From Candidatus Dadabacteria bacterium (GTDB lineage: Bacteria > Desulfobacterota_D > UBA1144 > Nemesobacterales > JAJCZQ01), in assembly GCA_030624695.1 (NCBI GenBank), contig JAUXJP010000024.1:1-8996 (forward strand): 8,996 bases of DNA, in the 5' to 3' direction. The notes beneath the pieces are model-generated. The model saw only the letters and a program-made list of their open reading frames with translations, ran no database searches and was not told the origin of the DNA. How positions within the stretch are numbered: position 1 is the first letter of the stretch; the number at the start of each line of letters is the position of its first letter. Of this stretch, positions 1 to 6,407 are shown piece after piece. Position numbers and translations under genes: made by a program.

Positions 1-1407
1 GCCGGAGACGGGACCACCACAGCCACAGTGCTTGCGGAATCAATCTTCAAAGAGGGAATAAAGCTGGTAGCAGCAGGACATGACCCAATGAAACTGAAGA
101 AGGGAATCGACAAGTCAGTGGAAGTGATAGTAAACAGTATAAGAAAGATGAGCAAACAGATAAAAGACAGGACAGAAATCGCCCAGGTAGCCACAGTATC
201 AGCAAACGGTGATGAGATGATAGGGAACATCATAGCAGATGCGATGGAGAAGGTAGGGAAGGACGGAGTAATAACAGTAGAAGAAGGAAAGAGTTTAGAG
301 ACAGAACTTGAAGTGGTAGAGGGGATGCAGTTTGATAGAGGGTACCTTAGCCCCTACTTCGTAACAGACGCTGAGAAAATGATCGTAGACCTGGAGGACC
401 CATATATATTAATGTACGACAGCAAGATCGCTAATATGAAGGACTTAGTGCCGTTGCTTGAAGAAGTGGCAAAAAGCTCAAAGCCTTTACTGATAGTGGC
501 TGAAGATATAGAGGGGGAAGCACTGGCAACATTAGTAGTGAACAAGATAAGAGGGACACTGAAAGTAGCAGCAATAAAGGCACCGGGTTTTGGCGACAGA
601 AGAAAAGCAATGATAGAGGATATAGCAGCGTTAACGGGCGGCCAGGTAATCTCTGAAGAAGCCGGGATGAAACTGGAGAGTGCAAAACTTTCGGATACCG
701 GAGGAGCAAAGAAGATAGTAATAGACAGAGACAACACAACGCTAATTGGCGGATCAGGCACAAAGAGTACAATCGAAGCAAGAATCAAGCAGATAAAGTC
801 GCAGATAGACAGCGCAAGCGGGGAATATGACAGGGAGAAGCTGCAGGAAAGGTTAGCCAAGCTGGCAGGCGGAGTAGCAGTGATAAGAGTAGGAGCAGCC
901 ACCGAGACAGAGATGAAAGAAAAGAAGGACAGGGTGGAAGACGCACTAAATGCCACAAGGGCAGCAGTAGAGGAAGGAATAGTTGCCGGGGGAGGCGTAG
1001 CACTTGTAAGGGCAATAAAAGATATAGACGGACTTAAGAACGCAGATGTAGAAGAGATGGCAGGAGTAAACATAGTGAAAAGAGCTCTTGAGGAGCCGCT
1101 AAGGGAAATAGCCGAAAACGCAGGCTGGGATGGATCCATAGTTGTAGACAAGGTAAAGAACTCTAAGGGGTCACACGGGTTTGATGCAGCAAGGCTGGAG
1201 TACAGGGATTTGATAGCAGCAGGGATTGTTGACCCGGCAAAGGTAACAAGGACAGCAATGCAGAATGCGGCAAGTGTGGCAGGGCTATTACTGACAACTG
1301 AAGCACTGGTAGCTGAGAAGGCAGAAGATGACGGTGGAGCAGGAGCCCCTGGAGGAATGATTCCAGGAGGCGGAATGCCAATGGGCGGAATGGGCGGCAT
1401 GATGTAG
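1..1407 (+). CDS. groEL: Chaperonin GroEL (Hsp60), 5' end outside the window
   Basis: This is the large subunit of the ATP-driven GroEL/GroES folding chamber in the cytoplasm. The frame is open from base 1 and starts inside the conserved ATP-binding stretch AGDGTTTATVLA, so roughly the first 84 residues lie upstream. The codon at 940-942 gives the Asp of VEDALNATRAAVEEG; residue 314 of this fragment plus 84 equals Asp398 of E. coli GroEL, the ATPase catalytic Asp, so no net insertion or deletion has occurred up to that point. The C-terminus is the flexible Gly-Met tail typical of the family (ends PMGGMGGMM). All Arg codons I read are AGA or AGG, with none of the CGN type, and ATA dominates for Ile, unlike the downstream genes. 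No frameshift or internal stop is seen. groES, if linked, would lie upstream. A rho-independent terminator follows at 1473-1502. The GTG at 28 is an internal Val, not the start. Confidence 0.98.
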   Translation, partial: AGDGTTTATVLAESIFKEGIKLVAAGHDPMKLKKGIDKSVEVIVNSIRKMSKQIKDRTEIAQVATVSANGDEMIGNIIADAMEKVGKDGVITVEEGKSLETELEVVEGMQFDRGYLSPYFVTDAEKMIVDLEDPYILMYDSKIANMKDLVPLLEEVAKSSKPLLIVAEDIEGEALATLVVNKIRGTLKVAAIKAPGFGDRRKAMIEDIAALTGGQVISEEAGMKLESAKLSDTGGAKKIVIDRDNTTLIGGSGTKSTIEARIKQIKSQIDSASGEYDREKLQERLAKLAGGVAVIRVGAATETEMKEKKDRVEDALNATRAAVEEGIVAGGGVALVRAIKDIDGLKNADVEEMAGVNIVKRALEEPLREIAENAGWDGSIVVDKVKNSKGSHGFDAARLEYRDLIAAGIVDPAKVTRTAMQNAASVAGLLLTTEALVAEKAEDDGGAGAPGGMIPGGGMPMGGMGGMM

Positions 1408-1438
1408 GAGCTGCAAAGTCCAGAACAGAAAAAACAAA

Positions 1439-1461
1439 CTGTAAAAGAAACAGGTTTACAG
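1439..1461 (+). other. Small hairpin in the groEL 3' UTR
   Basis: CTGTAAA (1439-1445) and TTTACAG (1455-1461) are perfect reverse complements around a 9-base loop. The hairpin lies between the groEL stop codon and the main terminator and has no T-run of its own, so it is more likely an RNA-stability or processing element, or chance, than a terminator. Confidence 0.4.
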
Positions 1462-1472
1462 AAAAGTAATAA

Positions 1473-1502
1473 AAAAAAGCGGGCTAAGATGCCCGCTTTT
1501 TT
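1473..1502 (+). terminator. Rho-independent terminator after groEL
   Basis: GCGGGC (1479-1484) pairs with GCCCGC (1491-1496) around the loop TAAGAT. An A-run (1473-1478) and a T-run (1497-1502) extend the stem to 12 pairs and supply the U-tract. It sits 65 bases after the groEL stop. The A/T symmetry would also let it act on transcripts from the other strand. Confidence 0.92.
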
Positions 1503-1588
1503 AATGCTTAATTCCTAATAAACACAGTGAGTTATAACTGTATATATTTTATTTCTAAAAAATTTTTATAATAATTCTTAAATTTCTG

Positions 1589-1616
1589 TTGACAACTTAA
1601 GTAAAATACTTATATT
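1589..1616 (+). promoter_or_regulatory. Candidate sigma-70-type promoter upstream of the sco1-like gene
   Basis: A perfect TTGACA -35 box (1589-1594) is followed after 16 bases by TATATT (1611-1616). A perfect TATAAT lies at 1617-1622 but is 22 bases from the -35 box, which is too far for a standard pair. It is downstream of the groEL terminator and would start a transcript near 1622-1625. That transcript could be the leader of the sco1-like/PCuAC operon or a separate small RNA. The surrounding DNA is very AT-rich, so chance -10 matches are expected; the -35 box is the stronger evidence. Confidence 0.5.
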
Positions 1617-1621
1617 TATAA

Positions 1622-1720
1622 TAAGTAGTTAATACAGCTACTTAATATTCATCCTCCATCCTCCTTTAAAGAGGGAATGTTCCAAAGCCCAAAGGGATAT
1701 TCCCTCTTACTTTATTAGAG
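1622..1720 (+). ncRNA. Candidate structured leader or small RNA with anti-Shine-Dalgarno-like repeat
   Basis: Three elements follow the candidate promoter. First, TAAGTAG (1622-1628) pairs with CTACTTA (1638-1644), extendable to 9 pairs with one G-U pair. Second, ATCCTCC occurs twice in tandem (1651-1657 and 1658-1664); the second copy continues as CCTCCTTT (1660-1667), identical to the anti-Shine-Dalgarno stretch of bacterial 16S rRNA 3' ends. Third, 1669-1683 pairs with 1694-1708 as a continuous 15-pair stem (13 Watson-Crick, two G-U) with loop AAAGCCCAAA. The last hairpin is followed by ACTTTATTA, a poor U-tract, so termination there is uncertain. I recognise no known riboswitch or sRNA family. 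The RNA could be the sco1-like gene's 5' leader or an independent sRNA. Whether it is transcribed is inference. Confidence 0.35.
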
Positions 1721-1741
1721 ATATTGAATTAATTCTTAAAT

Positions 1742-2380
1742 ATGATTTATTTTATGTCTCGACTTTTTTTAAATATTGTCATGAATAACAAAGCAAAAAT
1801 CATCTCATTAATACTTATTCTCTTTATTGCAATTATCTCTGTCATGGCCTACCTGATATACCAGGCTAAAAATAAGGAGACCTTTAACGGTTTTTATAAT
1901 GAGAAGGTCCTGGATGATTTCAGTCTTAAGGATGGTAAAGGAAAGGATGTATCACTATCTGAATATAAAGGGAAATTAGTACTTCTTAATTTTGGCTATA
2001 CAAGCTGTCCTGATATATGTCCCACTACACTCGGTAATTTACGTTCTATTTATTCTAAACTTGATGAGAAGCAGGATGACGTGCAGGTAGTATTTATCTC
2101 GATTGACCCGGACAGGGACAATCCCGAAAAACTTGATGAATATGTAAATTTTTTCAATGATGATTTTATAGGGCTTACGGGCACAGAAGACCAGTTAAAA
2201 GAAGTATCTGATATATTTAATATTTTTTATTTTAAAGAAGGGGTCAATACAGACAAGGATTATTTAATGAGCCACCCTACATCTATATACTTAATTGACC
2301 GTGAAGGGAAATTAATTCTTAAATACCCACACAATACAAAACAGGAATTTGTTGTTGAAGATTTAAAAAGACTTTTGTAA
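1742..2380 (+). CDS. SCO1/SenC/PrrC-family copper-binding thiol protein
   Basis: Membrane-anchored thioredoxin-fold protein of the SCO family, which delivers copper to, or reduces cysteines of, the CuA site of cytochrome c oxidase on the periplasmic side. One hydrophobic segment (about residues 20-40) acts as an uncleaved anchor. The soluble domain carries the family's CxxxC metal site in TSCPDICPTTL (Cys89, Cys93) and the distal His ligand in MSHPTSIYLID (His178), so all three copper ligands are present. Other family signatures are FISIDPDRDNP and GLTGTEDQ. Length (212 aa) is normal. The start is uncertain: ATGs at 1742, 1754 and 1781 are in frame and none has a clear Shine-Dalgarno sequence. 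The 1781 start gives the most typical N-terminus (MNNKAK followed by the anchor). The next gene, another copper protein, follows after 12 bases, so the two are probably co-transcribed. Confidence 0.93.
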   Translation: MIYFMSRLFLNIVMNNKAKIISLILILFIAIISVMAYLIYQAKNKETFNGFYNEKVLDDFSLKDGKGKDVSLSEYKGKLVLLNFGYTSCPDICPTTLGNLRSIYSKLDEKQDDVQVVFISIDPDRDNPEKLDEYVNFFNDDFIGLTGTEDQLKEVSDIFNIFYFKEGVNTDKDYLMSHPTSIYLIDREGKLILKYPHNTKQEFVVEDLKRLL

Positions 2381-2392
2381 GATGATAATACT

Positions 2393-2857
2393 ATGAAATA
2401 TTTGATAATTATACTATTTGCCCTAATTTCGTGCAGTCAGGATACCGGCAGCGGCATAGAGATTAAAAATGCCTGGATAAGAGAAGCCCCACCCGGAGCT
2501 ACTGTAGCGGCACTTTATCTTGAAATTAATAATAATGGTGGTGAAGACCGAATCGTTTCCATAAACACCCCGGTATCGGAAATTGCTGAAATTCATAATA
2601 CACAAGTTGCACCTGACGGCACAGGAAAGATGATAAAGCTGGAAAATGTCTCAATCCAGTCCGGAGAACTATTAAAATTTTCGCCAGGTGGAAAACATAT
2701 AATGTTAATTAATTTAAAAAAAGTACTAAAACCGGGAGAAGTTTATGAAGTAACCGTAGATTTTAAAAATTCCGGACAGAAATCTGTAAATGCTGTTGTC
2801 AAAGGTTTTAGTAACAGCGGAGACGAAAACCATAGCGGTCACTCTATGGGCCATTAA
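2393..2857 (+). CDS. PCuAC-family periplasmic copper chaperone, lipoprotein
   Basis: Copper(I) chaperone of the PCuAC (DUF461) family, which works with SCO proteins in loading cytochrome c oxidase. The N-terminus is a lipoprotein signal with lipobox LISC (Cys14) followed by Ser, so the protein should be lipid-anchored, probably in the outer membrane. The family ligand pattern H(M)X10MX21HXM is met at His68, Met80, His102 and Met104 with exact spacing; only the optional Met after the first His is Asn69. The C-terminus ENHSGHSMGH adds a His/Met-rich tail (His147, His150, Met152, His154) that may be a second copper site. The gene is 12 bases downstream of the sco1-like gene with no clear Shine-Dalgarno sequence, consistent with coupling. 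Its last 14 bases overlap the end of the convergent VKOR gene. The family call is firm; the role at an oxidase is inferred from the pairing. Confidence 0.92.
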   Translation: MKYLIIILFALISCSQDTGSGIEIKNAWIREAPPGATVAALYLEINNNGGEDRIVSINTPVSEIAEIHNTQVAPDGTGKMIKLENVSIQSGELLKFSPGGKHIMLINLKKVLKPGEVYEVTVDFKNSGQKSVNAVVKGFSNSGDENHSGHSMGH

Positions 2858-3692
2858 CGGCATCGGTATTTTCTTTTTCTTTAAACCCTGAAAGTTCTGC
2901 AAGTTTGCTTAATTTGTACTGACCCTTGTAATATTTGCCTTTTATCTCCCACGTTGGGTAAGAAGCTATACCCTTGGCAAAACAAAGAGAAGGGTTTGCA
3001 TTAGCTCCCCTGTTATCACATTCAACATATTCAATAAAGTTAAATGCACTGCCAAACTCCTTTTTCTGATCAATGCAGTGTGGGCATTTGTAGGATCCGT
3101 ACATTTTTGCCCCAATACCGCCCAAATGTTTTGCAAGTGCTACCTGGTAGCTGTTTGAGTCCCCAATAAAGTCCTGGGAAGAATGGATGCTGTTTGCACC
3201 ATATATAACGATTGATGCAAAAACTATTGCAAATAAAACCAATTTCCCTGCGGATGTTCTAGGAGCGTGGGACGATTTTTTTAAAAGCAATAAAACTAGA
3301 ATAGCCAGGATTATTACAAGCGAGACAACACAGAAAGAACAAATGGCATTTATTTTAAAGATCTCTACATAAGTTAGATAAAGGGAAAAAGAGGCACCAA
3401 TAACCGTAATGTAAAACAGCAGGTTCCATTTTTTTCTTTTAGTAAACGAGTAGAATGAAACTGCTAATATTAATATATATCCGGCAAGCCCAATTACCGA
3501 AACAGGTATTCCAATTATTCTGGAATAGATGCTGTTGTTGACTATGTCACACTCTTTACCGGTAATACAATAGTTTAAATCACTTCCACCTAATATTTTT
3601 ACAGACAAGTAGGCAGATATTATCAGTCCTGCAAAAGCTAGTAGTTTTATCAGATTCAGATCTTTGTTTAAAAATGATTTTGATGAACTCAT
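2844..3692 (-). CDS. VKOR-thioredoxin fusion, disulfide-bond-forming membrane protein
   Basis: Vitamin K epoxide reductase family protein fused to a thioredoxin-like domain. It oxidises its periplasmic partner domain and passes electrons to quinone, replacing DsbB. The VKOR part has four helices (about 14-34, 58-80, 90-110, 116-137), the loop cysteines Cys42 and Cys48, and the quinone-side CxxC (Cys118, Cys121). A fifth helix (about 150-166) leads to a periplasmic thioredoxin-like domain with CPHC (Cys203, Cys206) and the extra pair Cys225/Cys237 often present in such fusions. All expected redox cysteines are present and the length (282 aa) is usual. The ATG at 3692 has no Shine-Dalgarno sequence. 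A TATAAT box sits upstream at 3734-3739. The 3' end overlaps the PCuAC gene by 14 bases, tail to tail. Neighbouring copper-thiol proteins may be its clients, though that is inference. Confidence 0.95.
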   Translation of the reverse strand: MSSSKSFLNKDLNLIKLLAFAGLIISAYLSVKILGGSDLNYCITGKECDIVNNSIYSRIIGIPVSVIGLAGYILILAVSFYSFTKRKKWNLLFYITVIGASFSLYLTYVEIFKINAICSFCVVSLVIILAILVLLLLKKSSHAPRTSAGKLVLFAIVFASIVIYGANSIHSSQDFIGDSNSYQVALAKHLGGIGAKMYGSYKCPHCIDQKKEFGSAFNFIEYVECDNRGANANPSLCFAKGIASYPTWEIKGKYYKGQYKLSKLAELSGFKEKENTDAVNGP

Positions 3693-3733
3693 AATTTAAG
3701 TATTTAATTTTAACTAGTTACGACAGAAGTTAT

Positions 3734-3739
3734 ATTATA
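3734..3739 (-). promoter_or_regulatory. Candidate -10 box upstream of the VKOR-thioredoxin gene
   Basis: On the minus strand this reads TATAAT, 41 bases before the VKOR start codon. No good -35 match is seen at 16-18 bases. The 94-base gap between the kinase stop and the VKOR start shows no clear terminator hairpin, so read-through from the kinase operon is also possible. The AT-rich context keeps confidence low. Confidence 0.3.
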
Positions 3740-3786
3740 AATAATAAAATAATAATTAGTAATAAAGATTTGGATAAAAAAGAAAT

Positions 3787-5541
3787 TTACTGTAATTTTT
3801 TAATTACGTCACTAATTTGTTTTTCTATATAGGATTCATTTAGCAATACTGTTTTATCACTGAACGGATCAATTAAGTTTTTCTGGGTTTGAGTTGCAGT
3901 ATTTGAAGAGCTTGAATAATTCTTTTCAATTGATATCAACTCGGTAAGGTCCAGGAATTTAAGCAGCTTAAACGTATCCTGGTTGCTTAGAGGACTGGCG
4001 GTTACTAAATCGCTGATACTAATTTCTTCCTTAATCATGTTAATTAGTTTGATTTCCTTGATTGAATTTAGATTCAATTCCCCGATTTTAGTAAAGAGTA
4101 CTTCTTTTGGCCTGATCAAGCCGTCGATATCAATATTGCTGTATAATGGGTCTTCAAATATATAATGTTTGTCAACAGCTTCGTATATTACCTGTATAGG
4201 GTCAATGCGAAATATCGTTTCAACCTCGGTCTGGTCTGAATACTTAAAACCGTAAAAACCATCTATGCACCTGAACCCGTTTAATAGTTTGAGTTTGAGC
4301 TGGAGTTCAAGAATGCTGCTAAGTTCATGCGGGGTAATTTTGCCTAATTTAATAAGTGACTCTCCAATCTTAAGTCCGGATTCAAGCGTATAATCAATAG
4401 CACTCTCCTGGTCTTTTATAGTAATCGTTTTATTTTCGATCAGTAATTTACCAAGCAAAAGGTTTGGGTCATTGCATTCTACAAACTGTATATATCCATC
4501 ATAAAAATAGATATTTAATGTTAAATCAGATTCTACATACAGATGGCCAAGGCTTTTTTCATGGTGGAATTTACTAAGTAGTTTTGCAAAATTTGTCTTT
4601 TCGAGTCTTCCCGACACGTCATAGGTATTGTCACTGTTTGTACCTAAGTTGCCTGGGATTTCAAAGTGATTTAATTCGTTAACAGGTGAAATATTATCGA
4701 AGCCATCGGTTGTTAAACCAGATTTATTGGTTTCTATTATTGCTTCAATAAATTCATCAACACTTGAAAACCTGTCATTGGTATTTTTGGATAACGCTTT
4801 TAAAATTATATTTTCAATCTCTTTAGGGATTCTGGGATTTATTTCTGTGGGCAGAGGTGGCGGGGCTTCTACCTGAGCTTTCCTTACTTCAAAGTCTGAT
4901 TTACCAGTTGTAGTGAAAGGGACTCTTCCGGTTATTAATTCATAAAATGATATCCCCAGGGAATAAATATCTGCCCTGTGGTCTATTTTTTTGCCAAGTA
5001 TCATTTCAGGGGCCATGTATTTCGGCGTACCTATTACTCCACCTCCTTCGGATGCAAGCTCGGTGTCGCCAACTATCTGGGCGATTCCAAAATCAGTTAT
5101 CTGTACATTGGTGGATGTGAGTATAAAATTGCTGGTCTTTATGTCTTTATGAATAACATTTTTCTTATGTGCATAACTCATTCCTGCCAGTATCTGAAGA
5201 ATAATTTTAGTACCGTAATCAACGTCGAAAGCTCCTTGGTGGTTGATTATATTTGATACGCTATCACCTTCAACGAATTCCATTATTATGTAATGGTTGT
5301 CTTCAAATTCGAAAAAATCGTATACCGTAACAATATTAGGATGGTTAAGTTTTGCCTGGATTTTGGCTTCAGAGTAGAATCGGGCAACCATCTCATTGTT
5401 GCTAAGGAGTTTTGGATGAATCATTTTTATGGCAACGATTCTCTCAAGTGAAAGGTGGATAGCCTTATATACCTTTCCCATACCGCCGTGGCCAATTTCC
5501 TGAGAAATTTTGTAATTTCCTATTACTTTACCAATAGACAT
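3787..5541 (-). CDS. Soluble Ser/Thr protein kinase with C-terminal PATAN/DUF4388-like region
   Basis: Hanks-type kinase, residues about 10-270: glycine loop GHGGMGKV (17-24), ATP Lys39, helix-C Glu58, catalytic HKDIKTSN (Asp133, Asn138), DFG (150-152), activation segment with Thr172 in IGTPKYMAPE. The catalytic Arg of the usual HRD is Lys132. Residues about 307-435 look like a PATAN/DUF4388 module, ending in the helical stretch GESLIKLGKITPHELSSI that resembles a GspE N-terminal domain. A mostly helical region (about 445-540), possibly winged-helix-like, follows, then a Ser/Thr-rich linker and the tail DKTVLLNES with Thr564. No membrane helix or PASTA repeat is present, so it is cytosolic. 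Last gene of the FHA-PP2C-kinase operon. Its Shine-Dalgarno sequence AGGGAA overlaps the PP2C stop codon, implying translational coupling. Substrates are unknown; the cognate FHA protein and PP2C are the obvious partners. Confidence 0.96.
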   Translation of the reverse strand: MSIGKVIGNYKISQEIGHGGMGKVYKAIHLSLERIVAIKMIHPKLLSNNEMVARFYSEAKIQAKLNHPNIVTVYDFFEFEDNHYIIMEFVEGDSVSNIINHQGAFDVDYGTKIILQILAGMSYAHKKNVIHKDIKTSNFILTSTNVQITDFGIAQIVGDTELASEGGGVIGTPKYMAPEMILGKKIDHRADIYSLGISFYELITGRVPFTTTGKSDFEVRKAQVEAPPPLPTEINPRIPKEIENIILKALSKNTNDRFSSVDEFIEAIIETNKSGLTTDGFDNISPVNELNHFEIPGNLGTNSDNTYDVSGRLEKTNFAKLLSKFHHEKSLGHLYVESDLTLNIYFYDGYIQFVECNDPNLLLGKLLIENKTITIKDQESAIDYTLESGLKIGESLIKLGKITPHELSSILELQLKLKLLNGFRCIDGFYGFKYSDQTEVETIFRIDPIQVIYEAVDKHYIFEDPLYSNIDIDGLIRPKEVLFTKIGELNLNSIKEIKLINMIKEEISISDLVTASPLSNQDTFKLLKFLDLTELISIEKNYSSSSNTATQTQKNLIDPFSDKTVLLNESYIEKQISDVIKKLQ

Positions 5542-5547
5542 TTATGA

Positions 5548-5553
5548 TTCCCT
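5548..5553 (-). promoter_or_regulatory. Kinase ribosome binding site overlapping the PP2C stop
   Basis: On the minus strand the sequence is AGGGAA, 6 bases before the kinase ATG. Its first two bases (5553-5552) are shared with the TAG stop of the PP2C gene. The arrangement suggests that ribosomes finishing the phosphatase help start the kinase, which would keep their amounts in proportion. It also supports the 5541 start. Confidence 0.65.
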
Positions 5554-6364
5554 AATTTGCTTTAAAAGGACTATTATTATTTAGATTATCCAAAAAATTG
5601 TTCTGATCCTTAACCTCTGAATCAACTACCTTAGTGATCTGAACAGTAATATTGTCCTTTCCACCCCTTTTGTTAGCTATATTAACCAGCGATTTACATG
5701 CTTCATCGGGATCGTATATGTTTAAAATACTGCATATTTCTTCTTCATCGATGTATTCTGTTAGTCCGTCCGAGCATAAAAGAAATACGTCACCCTGGTT
5801 TGCTGTAAACGGTTCATACGTTTCAACTTCAATCTCATCAGTAATACCTACTGCCTTAATAAGCATATTTCTGTGGGGAGAAGTTTTCGCTTCTTCCTTT
5901 GAAATGATTCCTGAATCAAGCATTTTTTCCGCAAGAGTATGGTCTTTTGTAAGCTGGGTAATTTCTTTGTCCCTTACAAGGTAAGCTCTTGAATCGCCGA
6001 CATGAGCAAGGAAAGTTTTATTGTTAAATATAAGCATCGCTGTACAGGTAGAACCCATACCCCTTAGTTCTTCCTTATCTGTTGATGCCTGAATTACATT
6101 CTGGTTTGCTATTACAATAGAGTTTTTTAGGGAATCAAGTGCATTTTTTTCCAGGTTGTTGTCCTGTGATTTAAAATAATCTTCTATGGAATTTACCACT
6201 GTTTTACTGGCTACTTCACCAGCCTGGTGTCCTCCCATGCCATCTGCCACAACCAGAAGCAAAAGTTTCTCATTTGAGCTATCAACATTGAATTCTAAAA
6301 AAGAATCTTCATTGTTTTCCCGTAATTTCCCTATATCTGTTGCGCTTGATGTTTGTAACTGCAT
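5552..6364 (-). CDS. PP2C-family Ser/Thr protein phosphatase (Stp1/PppA-like)
   Basis: Metal-dependent phosphatase that removes phosphate from Ser/Thr, the counterpart of the adjacent kinase. Motifs in order: RENNED (15-20), the DGMGGH metal site (41-46), GMGST (102-106), HVGDSRAYL (121-129), the CSDG metal Asp (199) and GGKDNIT (234-240, Asp237). All core metal ligands are present, so it should be active. At 270 aa it is the compact bacterial form with no sensor or membrane domain. An acidic, Asn-rich tail of about 25 residues follows the catalytic core. The gene starts 43 bases after the FHA gene and ends 10 bases before the kinase. The ribosome binding site is weak (GAAGAG about 9 bases upstream). 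Such small PP2Cs usually act on the kinase activation loop and on FHA-bound substrates; that specific pairing is inferred from the operon. Confidence 0.96.
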   Translation of the reverse strand: MQLQTSSATDIGKLRENNEDSFLEFNVDSSNEKLLLLVVADGMGGHQAGEVASKTVVNSIEDYFKSQDNNLEKNALDSLKNSIVIANQNVIQASTDKEELRGMGSTCTAMLIFNNKTFLAHVGDSRAYLVRDKEITQLTKDHTLAEKMLDSGIISKEEAKTSPHRNMLIKAVGITDEIEVETYEPFTANQGDVFLLCSDGLTEYIDEEEICSILNIYDPDEACKSLVNIANKRGGKDNITVQITKVVDSEVKDQNNFLDNLNNNSPFKAN

Positions 6365-6407
6365 AATTTAAAACTCTTCAGTTTGAATGGAATTTTATGA
6401 ATACTTT

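Noticed and set aside
354..1400. Long open frame (348 codons) on the minus strand inside groEL
   Set aside because: It is antisense to an unmistakable GroEL frame, its translation is low-complexity Ser/Pro/Ala-rich, and it exists because groEL's codon choice avoids the triplets that would give antisense stops. Other antisense frames in the same gene have the same cause.
1645..1668. Minus-strand AAAGGAGG followed by ATG as a gene start
   Set aside because: The frames that follow are only four or five codons long before a stop, so no protein is supported; a leader peptide cannot be excluded but nothing downstream on that strand needs one.
1669..1708. 15-pair hairpin as an ordinary rho-independent terminator
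   Set aside because: The stem is long but the tail ACTTTATTA is not a proper U-tract, and a strong terminator for groEL already exists at 1473-1502. It is kept as part of the structured candidate RNA instead.
4978..5256. Plus-strand open frame inside the kinase gene
   Set aside because: It is the complement of conserved kinase catalytic motifs and has no ribosome binding site or recognisable domain.
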